A stretch of 64,000 bases of DNA from NCBI RefSeq assembly GCF_025961225.1, contig NZ_JAOQNG010000002.1, forward strand, positions 62,001 to 126,000, read 5' to 3'. Position 1 is the first letter of the stretch. Every line of letters starts with the position of its first letter. Origin of the DNA: Azospirillum canadense. Lineage in GTDB: Bacteria; Pseudomonadota; Alphaproteobacteria; Azospirillales; Azospirillaceae. The position numbers and the translations under genes were made by a program. Shown here piece by piece: positions 47,965 through 59,000 of the stretch. The notes under the pieces were generated by a model that ran no database searches, was not told where the DNA came from, and saw nothing but the letters and a program-made list of their open reading frames with translations.

Positions 47965-50900
47965 GATGCGAAGAGGCCGGCGGCGGCGCGGAGCATGTCG
48001 GCTTGACCCGCGCGGGGGATTTCCGGCCAGCCGAAGCCCATGCGGCCCAGCAGAAGCTGCGTGCGGTCGGAGGTGAGTTCCTGGCGCCGGGCGCGGCCCT
48101 GCGGCGACCGTCCGCCGTAGAGGCCGAACGCCTCCATGGTCTGGGCCAGCGCTCCGTCCATTGCGGGTTCCCCGATCGCGCGCTCCAACCGGTCGAGCAG
48201 GGCGCCGAAGCCGACGGCGCGGACGGCGTCCTCCATTCCGCGCGCGGAGGTGACGAAGTCGGCCAGCGTGTCGCGCCGGTTGTTCTCCACGTGGTGGGTC
48301 TCGTTGGTCAGGGGCGCGGCCCCGGCCAGCAGGGCCACCGCGCGGGCGACCCGGTCCACGTGGCAGAGCCAGACGTGCGAATCGTCGGGCACCACCCCCA
48401 GCCGCACGAAGGCGGCGAGTTGGCGGAAGAAGGCGTTGTCGCGGATGTTCAGCTGCAACGGGCCGCCCTCGGCCGCATAGACGACGTTGCCGACGCGGTG
48501 GATGCAGGCGTTGGGAAGCTCCCCGCGCGCTGCAACGACCAGCCGTTCCGCCTCCTGCTTGCTGCGGACGTAGTAGTTCTCGTCCAGGACCGACGGCACC
48601 GAGTCGTATTCCGTGAAGAGGCGGAATCCGCCCTCAGGCGCCTTGCCGGCCACCGACAGGGTGGAGATCAGGTGGAAGTCCCCCGCGTTGCCGGCGGCGA
48701 GGTCGATCAGGCGGCGCGTCGCCTCCACGTTGTCGGCGTGGAACTCCCGGTAATGGCCGAAGTGGTTGACGTTGGCGGCGCAGTGGAAGACGGCCTGCGT
48801 CTCCGCCGCCAAGTGACCGCGCGCGGCGCCGGACAGGCCCAGGTCGTCGCGCCGCAGGTCGCCGGCCAGCACGGTCAGGCGCGGGTCGGCGGCCAGCGCC
48901 GGGCCGGCGTCTTCCCCGAAATAGCCGCTGAGCACGCGGGCGAGGCGGGCGCGGGCGGCCCCGTCGTCGCTGCCCCGCACCAGCGCGGTGACCCGGCGCT
49001 CCCCGTCGGACAGAAGCTCCCGCAGCAGGTAGGCGCCGAGATAGCCGGTGCCGCCGGTCAGCAGCGTATGGCCGTGGTTGCGGCGCGGGCCGTAATCGCG
49101 GTCCTGATAGGGCCGGTTGCGCTCCGCATAAGCGTCCTGCTGCGCGCCGAGCACGGCGTCGCGTTCCGCGTCGTACGCGCTAAGGCCGTCCTGGTAGGTG
49201 TGCCAGTGGGCGCGGGCGGCGCGGACGAGGTGGTGCAGATGGTCCGGCTGCGGCTTGCAGCGCAGGGCGAAGTCCGCCAGCACCGGGTGCTCATACAGGT
49301 CGTTGATCTTGCAGGCAAATTCCCGGCGTAGCTTGTTCACCGCGGCGATGGCGCGCAGGCTGTCGCCGCCGAGTTCGAAGAAATTGTCCTCCCGCCCGCG
49401 GACGGGGCGCTGGAGCGCCTCCTCCCACAGCTCCGCCACGCGCTGCTCGACGGCGGTGCGCGGCGGGGTGTGGGTGGCGGCGTCGGGGTCGGCGTCCGCC
49501 GCGGGTGCGACGGCGTGGTCGGCCAGCGCTTTCAAGAGAGCGCTGCGGTCCACCTTGCCGGCCACCGTCACGGGGATCGCCGGCACGCGGATCACCGCGG
49601 CGGGGACCATATAGGTCGGCAGTTTGTCCGCCACATGGGCGGTCCAGGCGGCCTGAGGCGGCTCCGCGGCGCCGGCCTGGAGCGTGACGAAGGCCCACAA
49701 GGTCTGGGCACCGCCGGCCGGCATGTCGACCAGGGCGACCGACTGCTGCACGGCCGGATGCTCATCCAGCCGGTGCTCGATCTCGCCCAGCTCCACGCGC
49801 TGGCCGCGCAGCTTTACCTGCCCGTCGGAGCGGCCGAGGATCAGCAACTCCCCGTCCGGCAGCCAGCGGCCGAGGTCGCCGGTGCGGTAGCGTCGGCCCT
49901 CCGGCGTCTCCATGAAGGCCGCGGCGGTCAGGTCCGGCCGGTTCAGGTAGCCGATGCCGAGGCCGGCGCCGCTCAGCCACACCTGCCCGATGGAGCCCGG
50001 CGGGACCGGCCGCATGTCCTCATCCAGGATGTGGACGGCGGTGTTGGGCAGGGTCCGCCCGGCGGTCATGCGGGAGGTGCCGGGGAGAAGCCGGCCGATG
50101 GACGCCGCGGCGGTGTTCTCCGTCGGGCCGTAGCCGTTGTAGTAGCGCAAGGACCCGGCGTAGTGCAGGGCGTCGGCGGTGTTCGGCGGCTCCCCCACCG
50201 TCATCAGGATGCGCAGGCCCGGCAGGTCGGCCTGCTCGAACAGGCGCAGGTAGGAGGGCGGCAGGGTCGCGGAGGTGGCGCCCAGCCGGACCATCTTGGC
50301 CAGCATCCCCGCGGTGTCGTCCATCTCCGCCCGGCGGACCGGCACCAGCGCGCCGCCGACCGCCCAGGCCATCACCGTGTCGGCGATCCAGGCGTCGAAG
50401 GAGGGGGAGGAACTGAGCAGTACCCGCTCGTCCGGCTGGGCACCGAGCATCCGCGCCATGGACAAGGCGAGGTTCATGGTGCCGCCGTGCGGCAGCATCA
50501 CGCCCTTCGGCACGCCGGTGGAACCGGACGTGTAGATGATGTAGGCGAGGTCGCCGGGCTCCGTGGCCTGACCGGCCGCGGGTGCCGTGGTGTCGGCCTC
50601 GAAGGGCACGTCCTCCGGCCGCAGCACGGCGTAGCCCGCGTCGGCCAGCGCCGGGGGTAGCGGGTGGCCGTCCAGCGCCAGAACGACGCGGATGCCGGCG
50701 TCGCGGGCGATGAAGGTGAGCCGGTCGGCCGGCAAATCGCGGGTCAGCGGCAGGTAGGCGGCACCGGCCTTCCAGACGGCCAGCACGGCCTCCGGCAGGG
50801 CGGGGGAGCGTTCGGTCAGCACGCCGACCGACTCGCCGCGGCGGACTCCCTGCGCCACCAGCGCGTGGGCCAGCGCGTTGGCGCGGGCGTCGAGCGTGGC

Positions 50901-53005
50901 GTAGCTGGTCGTCCCGCTGTCGGTGATGATCGCCGGGGCGTCGGGCTGGCCGGCGGCCAGCTGGGCGAAGCGGTGGTGGATGCAGGCGGCGGGGTGCGGC
51001 ATCGCCGGGCCGGTTTCCCACGCGGCCAGTTGGGCGGCCTCATTCGGCAGCAGGGCGGGCAGGGGGGTGTCGGGCTGGCGGTCGGGGCCGGTGAGATGCC
51101 GCGCCCAGCCGGCCAGTGCCTCGGTCCAGGCGCGGGCGGTTTCCCGCTCGTAAAGGGCGGCGTTGGCGTAGAGCTGGAGCACGAGCCCGCCGTCCGCCTG
51201 CCCTTCGTGCACCAGAACGATGTCCTGGGCCGGGGCGCTGTGGCGCAGCTCGTACCGGACCTCGCCATCGGCGGGGGTGTCGATCCCGGTGAAGCGCAGG
51301 CCGGCGGGCTGCGCGCCGGAAACGCCGGGATTCTCGGTCACCGCCATGTCGAACAGCGGGTAGCGGCCGGGGTTGACGGTCTGCGGGTGGTCGCGGCGGA
51401 AGTCGCGGACGATGCGGGCGAAGGGGTAGCGGCTGTGGCGCAGCCCCTCGGCCAGCGTGCGCTGGGCCGCCTGCACCGCCTGCTCCACCGTGTCGGCGCG
51501 GCGCGCGCGGCAGGGCAGCGGTAGCATGTTGACGTAGTAGCCGACGACCGCGGCCTCCCCCGCCGTCTCGCGCGTGGAGGCGGCGGTGCCCAGCAGGAAC
51601 TCCGCCCGGCCGGTGCGCCGCCGCACCTCCTGCCCCATCAGCGCCAGCATCAGCGCGTGCAGGCTGGCCCCGTTGCGCCGGGCGAAGGCGCGCAGGGCCT
51701 CCGCCGTCGCGGGGGAGAGGCGTAGGCGATGGCAGTGGCTGCCCTGCGCGGACGCCCCGGTGCGCGCGGCCGGTCGCGGCAGATCAAGCGGCCATTCATC
51801 GAAGGCGGCCGGGTCGAGCGTGCCGAGGACGCCCTGCCAATAGGCGGCGTCCGCCCGCCCGGCGTCGCCGGTCAGGTAGAATTCCTCGCTCGCCGCGGAA
51901 CGATCGAAGCCGGCGGCGGGGGTAGCGGGCGCTTCGCCGCGCAGGAGGGTGCCCAGTTCGTCCGCCAGCAGGCCGAGCGACAGGCCGTCGCCGATGGAGT
52001 GGTGCAGGACCAGCCAGAACAGCGGGGCGGACCCGTCCGCCGAGCGCGTCAGGCCGGCGCGCCAGAGCGGCGGGGCGGCCATGGCGAAGGGCTCCGTCTG
52101 CCGCGCCCGGATGCGGGCCAGCGCGGTCGCGCGGTCGGCGGCGGTGTCCAGTTCCAGCTCGGCGGGGGCGGTGTGGACCGTGCGGCGGAGCGTGCCGGCC
52201 GCGTCCTCCTGGAAGCCGGTGCGCAGCGCCTCGTGCCGGGCGATCAGGGCGGACCAGGCGGCTTGCCACTGCTCGTCGGTGGGCACCTCGCCCTCGACCG
52301 CGAGCATCAGGGGGATGTTGAAGCCGCGGATGTCGAGCCCGGCCTGCTCCGCCACCCAGAACTCGCGCTGGCCCTCGGTCGCGCGGTCGGATGCGGCCTC
52401 GGTGAAGTCGGTGTCCGTGGGGACAAGGGCGGCGATGCGGGCGGCGAAGCCGCGCAGGCTCGGCTCTGCGAACAGCTCGCGGGCGGGGATGGGGTGGCCG
52501 AGGGCGGATTCCAGCCGGTGCGACACGGCAATCGCCAGAAGGCTCTGCCCGCCGAGCGCGAAGAAGTTGTCGTCGCGCCAGACCGGTCCGCGGCCCAGCA
52601 CCTCCGCCCAGACGCGGGCGACCGTTTCTTCCAGCGTGCCTTGCGGGGGCGTTTGCGTGCCTTTCGGCGCGCGGCCGGTGATCAGCGCCTTCAGCGCGGC
52701 GCGGTCGACCTTGCCGGAACTCGTGAGCGGGATCTCCTCCACCGGGATCACCGTGGCCGGGATCATGAATGCGGGCAGACGGTCGGACAGCCAAGCGCGC
52801 CACGCCTCGTCGGACGGGAGCGGACCGTTGACGGCGGGGCGGACGAAGGCCCACAGGCTTTGCGCGGCGCCGGCCTTGCCGTCCACCAGGGCGACCGGCT
52901 GGGCGACGGCGGGGTGGCCGTCCAGCGCGTGCTCGATCTCGCCAAGCTCGATGCGGATGCCGTTCAGCTTCACCTGGTCGTCGACGCGGCCCAGGATCTC
53001 CAGCG
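47961..53005 (-). CDS. NRPS, C-terminal part: end of A3, T3, C, A4, T4, reductase
   Basis: From the frameshift on, the frame reads ALEILGRVDDQVKL (A8 of A3), the A10 Lys in TSSGKVDR, T3 (LGGQS, Ser 52542), and a C domain with HHSIGDG. A4 follows (YTSGSTGVPKG, FDAWIAD, NGYGPTEN, VAGKVDR) and T4 (LGGDS, Ser about 49360). The terminal reductase begins at about 49071: TGGTGYLG binds NADPH, and Y4002/K4006 (YVRSK) are the SDR catalytic pair. This is the Lys2-type thioester reductase that releases the chain as aldehyde or alcohol. A4's code by eye is D-A-A-T-M-V-G-A-A-K, which I cannot assign. The stop overlaps the dioxygenase start. Confidence 0.88.
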
Positions 53006-56000
53006 CCCCCCGGCGCGCCAGCGGCCGAGGTCGCCGGAGCGGTAAAGCCGGCCCTGCGGCGTGTCGACAAAGGCCGCCGCCTCCTGCTCCGGCCGTTTCA
53101 GGTAGCCGCGGGCGAGGCCGACGCCGCCCAGCCAGACCTCGCCGATCGCGCCCGGCGGCAGCGGGATGCCCACGGCGTCGCGGATGGACACGCTGGTGTT
53201 TGGCAGCGGCCGGCCGACGGGAAGGACACCGCGGTCTTCGGGCGTCAGCAGGCCCATGGCGCTGGTGATGGTGTTCTCGGTCGGGCCGTAGGCGTTGTAG
53301 TAGCGCAGGCGCCCGGCGTAGGCGCGCACGTCGGCGGCCAGCGGCGCCTCGCCGCCGGTGACGAGGGTGCGCAGGCTGGGCAGTTCCGCCCCGCCGAACA
53401 GGCGCAGGTAGGTGGGCGTGATGTCGGCGACGGTGACGCGCCGCTCCGCCAGGAAGGCCCGCAGGCGGGCGGGCGACCCCAGCAGGTCGGCGGGCACGGG
53501 GCAGAGCGCCGCGCCGAAGGCCAGCGGCACGCCGATGTCCGACAGCGACACGTCGAAAGAGGGCGAGGCGAACATCAGCGTCCGGTCCTCGGGCGTCAGG
53601 CCCAGGATCTCGCCGGCGCTGAGCACCATGTTCACGTAGCCGGCGTGCCGGACCAGCGTCCCCTTGGGCCGCCCGGTCGAGCCGGAGGTGTAGAGGATGT
53701 AGGCGATGTCCTGGGGGCTGCCCGGCCGGCCCAGCCGGTGGGCGTGGGTGCGGCGGAAGGCTTCGGTCAGTTCCTCGGGCCGCAGGACGGGCGTGCCGGC
53801 CAGTGCGTCGGGCACCGCGACGCCATCGAGCGCCAGCAGCAGCCCGACCGACGCGTCGGCCGCCATGAAGGCCAGCCGTTCCGGCGGCAGGTCGGCGGCG
53901 AGCGGCAGGTACACGGCCCCCGCCTTCCAGACGCCGAGCAGCGTGGCCGGCAGGTTGGCGGAGCGGCCGGTCAGCACGCCGACGACGGTTCCCGGTTCCA
54001 CCCCGCGCGCGGCGAGCGCGTGACTCAGCGCGTTCGCCTCCTCCTCCACCATGGCGTAGGTCAGGGTGCGGTCGGCGGCGATGACCGCCGGGCGGTCGCC
54101 CTGGCGCGCGCCGGGACGGTCGAGCGCCTGTTCGAACAGCTCGTGGAAGCGCAGGGCCGGGCGGGCGATGGCTGGGCCGTGGTCCCAGGCGGCGAGCCGG
54201 ACCTCCTCGTCGGGGAGCAGGGCGGGCGGGGCCTCGTCGGCGCGGGCGGCGTCTTCGGCGAGCCAGCGCGCCCAGCCGGCCAGGGCGGCGAGCCAGGCCT
54301 CCGCCGTGTCCTTGGCGTAGAGCGCGGCGTTGACGTGCCATTGCAAGAGCAACCCGCCGTCCGGCAGGCCTTCGTGGATCAGCACCATGTCCTGGCCCGG
54401 CGAATGGCCGGTGCGCTCGTAGGCGACATCATCAGCCACGGTCGTCAGGCGGGCGAGGCGCAGGGCGGTGTCGGCGGGGCGGCTGTCCGGATTCTCGGTG
54501 ACGGCGATGTCGAACAGCGGGTAGCGGGCGGGGTCGCGGTGCTGCGGCCGGGCCTTCCAGAAGGCCGAATACAGGCGCGCGAAGGGATAGCGCGCGTGCT
54601 CCAGCGCCTTGGCGAGGGCGGTTTGCGTGGCGCGCAGATCCGCGGCGAAGGGCGCGCCGGACACCGGGCGGACGGCCAGGGGCAGCATGTTGACGCCGTA
54701 GCCGACGACCTGCGCGTCGGCCGCCGTTTCCCGCGTGGAGGCGGTGGTGCCCAGCGTGAACTCCGCGCGCCCGGTGCGGCGCCGCACCTCGCGGGCCAGC
54801 AGGGTCAGCAGCACGGCGTGCAGGCTGGCCTCGTTGCGGCGGGCAAGCGCCTTCAGGCCGGCGGCGGTGGTGGCGTCCAGGCGGAGGTCGAAGCGGTGGC
54901 TTCCCGGCTCCGCGCCGGGCGCGCGCGGCGTGTCGAGCGGCCAGTCCGCGAAGGCGCCGTCGGGCAGGGCGGCCAGCAGGGAGTCCCAGTGGCGGGCATC
55001 GTCGGTGCAGGCGGGACCGGCCAGATAGGCCTGCTCCCGCGCGGCCATGGCGGCGAAGCGGGCGGTTGGCGGCGGCAGGCGGTCCCCGAGCAGAAGGGCG
55101 AGCAGCAGGGCCGTCAACTCCTCCAGCAGGATGCCGACGGAGCGGCCGTCGCCGACGCTGTGGTGCATGGCCAGCCAGAACAGGCGCTCGCCCGTGTCCT
55201 CCACGGCGACCAAGCCGGCGCGCCACAGCGGGGCGGCGCCCATGGCGAAGGGTTCCCCCTGGCGGCGGCGGATGTGGGCCAGCGCGGCGTCCCGGTCGGG
55301 GGCGCTGGCGGTCTCCAGGCCGTCGTCGAGCGTCGGGACCACGTGGCGGCGCAGGCGGCGGTCGGCGTCTTCCCGGAAGGCGGTGCGCAGCCCGTCGTGC
55401 CGCGCGACGAGGTTCGCCCAGGCGGCGGCCCAGCGCTCAGGCGCCGGCATGTCGCCTTCGACGCGGCGGATCACCGGAATGGTGAAGGGGCGGGTGTCGA
55501 GCCCCGCGGCCTCCGCCACCCAGAACTCCCGCTCGCCCTCGGTGGCGAGGTCATCCTCGATGGGGGCGGTGGCGGCGGGGGTGTCCGCGCCGCGCAGTTC
55601 CGCGACCTTGCGGGAGAAGCCGGCCAGCGTCGGGGCGGCGAACAGGGCACGGGCAGGAACCGCGACGTCGAGGTCCGCCGACAGCCGGTGCGCCATGGTT
55701 ACGGCCAGCAGGCTGTTGCCGCCAAGCGCGAAGAAATTATCCTCACGGGCGACGTCGGTGCCCAGCAGGTCGGTCCACAGGGCGGCGATGCGCGTCTCCA
55801 GGTCGCCGGCCGGCAGGTGGCGGGCGGCCGTGCCAGGGTGCGGCTGGGCGTGGGCGAGGCGCAGGAGCGCATCGCGGTCGACCTTGCCGGCGGCGGTCAG
55901 GGGGATGGAGGTGACCGGCGTGATGCTGGCCGGCACCATGTAGACGGGCAGATGGTCGGCCAGGAAGGCGCGCCAGTCCTCGTCTTGCGAAAGGGAGTTG

Positions 56001-59000
56001 CCGTCGGCCGGGCGTACGAAGGCGCGCAGGGACTTGGTGCCCTCCGCCGCGCGGTCCAGCAGGACGACCGCTTCGGCCACGCCCCGATGGTCGCGCAACG
56101 CCTGTTCGATCTCGCCCAACTCGACCCGCTGGCCGTGCAGCTTCACCTGATGATCGATGCGCCCGCACAGGACGAGTTGGCCGTCGCAATCCCAGCGGCC
56201 GAGGTCGCCGGTGCGGTAGAAGCGGCCCCCCGCCGTCTCCACGAAGCTCCGGGCGGTCAGGTCCGGCTGGTTCAGGTAGCGGCGGGCGAGGCCAGCACCG
56301 CCCAGCCACAGCTCCCCCGCCACGCCCGGCGGCACCGGCGTGCCGTCGGGACGGCGCAGAGAGACGCGCGTGTTGGGCAAGGGCCGGCCGGCCGGGACGA
56401 GGGTGCCGGCGTCGGGGCGGATGCGGCCCATGGAGACGAGGATGCTCGCTTCCGTCGGGCCGTAGGCGTTCCAGAAGGCGATGTCGGCCGCGTGGTGGCG
56501 GGCGTCGTCGGCGTTCGGCGCCTCGCCGCCGGTCAGCAGGACGCGCAGGCCCCGGAAGGGCGTGTCCTGGCTGACCCGCAGATAGGAGGGGGAGTGGAAG
56601 GCGACAGTGACGCCGAGGTCGGCGTAATGGGCCTTCAGCGCCCAGGGATCGTCGCGCAATTCCTGCGAAATGGGGACCAGCGCCATGCCGTGCAGCAGGG
56701 CCAGCCCAAGCTCCCACAGGGAGGCGTCGAAGCCCGGCGTGGCGGCCAGTGACAGGCGGTCGTCGGAGCGCAGGCCCACCGCTTCCCCGGTCGACAGCAC
56801 GGAATTGACCAGCCCGCCGTGCGGCACCGCGACGCCCTTCGGCTGGCCGGTGGTGCCGGAGGTGTAGATGATGTAGGCGAGGTCGCACGCCGTCCCGGCC
56901 ACGGCCGGGCGGGTTGCGGCGCCGTCCAGGGAATCCGAGCGCAGCGTCGCCTCGACCGCCTGGGTGAGGGCCGGCGGCACGGGGTGGCCGTCCAGCGCGA
57001 TCAGAATCCGGGCGCCCGCGTCGCGGGCCATGAAGGCCAGCCGCTCCGGCGGCAGGTCGTGGGCCAGCGGCAGGTAGGCGGCTCCGGCCTTCCACACGCC
57101 GAGCAGGGCGGCGGGCAGGTCCGCCGACCCGTCGGCCAGCACGGCCACCGGCTCCTCCGGCCCGACGCCGTGGTGGAGCAGGGCGTTGGCGATGCGGTTC
57201 GCCTGAGCATCCAGCGCGGCGTAGGTCTGGACGCCGTCGCGCGTGACCACGGCGGGGCGGTCGGGCTGGCGGTCGGCCAGGGCCTCGAACAGGGTGTGGG
57301 CGCGCTGTTCGGGGCGCGGGCGCTCCTCGCCATGCTCCCAGCGCTCCAGCAGCGCGGCCTCGTGCGGGAGCAGGGCGGGCAGGCGCGCGTCGAGGCGGGC
57401 GGGGTCGGCGGCCAGCCAGCGCGCCCAGGCGGCGAAGCCGGTCAGCCAGGCGCGCGCCGTGTCCTCAACGTAGACGTCGGGGTTCCAGAGCAGCATCAGC
57501 TCCAGCCCGCCCTCATCCTCCCCGGTCAGCGGTTCGTGGCTGAAGGCGAGGTCCAGGCCGGCGGCGGGAACGGCCAGCGCGCCGGGCAGCCGGCGCGGGG
57601 CGAAGGACAGGCCGGACTGCGGGTCGAGGCTGACGCGCGAGGGGTTGGCGGTCAGCGCGACGTCGAACAGCGACGTGCGCGACGGCGGGCGGGCGCCGGG
57701 ATGACGTTGGCGGAACTCCCGTTGGATCAGGCCGGCGGGGTGGTCGGCGTGCTCCACGGCCTCCGTCAGGCTGGCCTGCGCGGCGCGCAGCTGCGCCGAC
57801 AGGGTGCCCTCGGCGGCCGGCAGGATGATGGGCAGGAGGTTGACGAAATGGCCGACCGCGCCGTCGGTGCCCACGGGGCGGAGCGAGACGCCGGTGCCCA
57901 GGATCAGGTCGGCCCGGCCGGTGCGCCGCCGTGCCTCCGCCGCCAGGATGGCGAGCAGCAGGCCGTGCAGCCCCACTCCCTGCGCCTGCGCCAGCCGGGT
58001 CAGCGCCTGGACGGTGGCGGCGTCCAGCCGCTCGGTCAGCGGCGGGGCAGCCCGGCCGCTCGGCGCGTCGGGGCGGCGCAGGTCGGTGGGCAGCTCGTCG
58101 AAGGCCTCACTGCGCCGGTCGACCAGGGCGTCCAGCCGGTCGCGCCAGAAGGCGAGGTCGCGTGCCGCCCGGTCGGTGGCGAGGTAGCGCTGCTCGGCCT
58201 GGGCGGCGACGGCGATGCCGTGCCCAACCGGGGGAAGGTCGCGGCCGAGCAGGAGGGCCAGCATGTCCTCCTGCACCGTGCGGGCGGACAGGCCGTCCAC
58301 CACGGCGTGGTGCAGCACGAACCAGAACAGCGTCTCGTCGCCGGATTCGATCCGCAGCAGGCCGGCGCGGGCCAGCGGCGGCGCGCCCAGCACGAAGGGC
58401 GTGGTGGCGTAGCCGGCGACCAGCTCGCGCGCTTCCTCCGGCAGGTGGTAGCGGTCGAAGCAGACGCGGGCCGACGGCGGCAACGCCTCCGGGGTGGCGG
58501 TGTGCCAGAGGACGCGACCGTCGCTGCCGGTGGCGAAGCCCGTGCGCAGCGCCGGGTGGCGGGCGAGCAGGGCCGTCCAGGCGGCCCGCCAGCGTTCCTC
58601 CTCCGGCACCGGGCCGCGAAGGGACAGCACGCGCACGATGTGCGACCCGGCGGCGGGAAGGCCGAGGCCGGCGGCGATCCAGAAATCCTCTTGCCCGGCG
58701 GTGGCGGGGCCGCCGTCCGTATCCGGCGCGTTCCCGTCGTCGGATTGGGCGGCATCCGACGCGATCCGGCGGGCTAGCGCGGCGACGGTCAGCGTCGCCA
58801 GGATGCTCTGCACCGGCACGGAAAGGCCAAGCGCGCGCAGGCGTTGCCCGACCTGGATGGCGAGCAGGCTGGTGCCGCCGATGGCGAAGAAGTTGTCGTC
58901 GCGCATCACCGGGCGGACGTCCAGCACCTCCTCCCAGACGCAGGCGATGGCGGTTTCCAACTCGCCGTCCGGGGGCGTCCCCTCAGCGTTGCCGCGATCG

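Noticed and set aside
53006..53011. Programmed ribosomal frameshift in the NRPS
   Set aside because: The run is short, there is no clear stimulator, and a single homopolymer base loss explains it fully; it cannot be fully excluded without reads.
53645..56752. 1035-codon open frame on the plus strand over the NRPS
   Set aside because: It is a high-GC shadow of the A2-A3 region; composition is Gly/Arg/Val-rich with no domain, while the minus strand has complete NRPS motifs.
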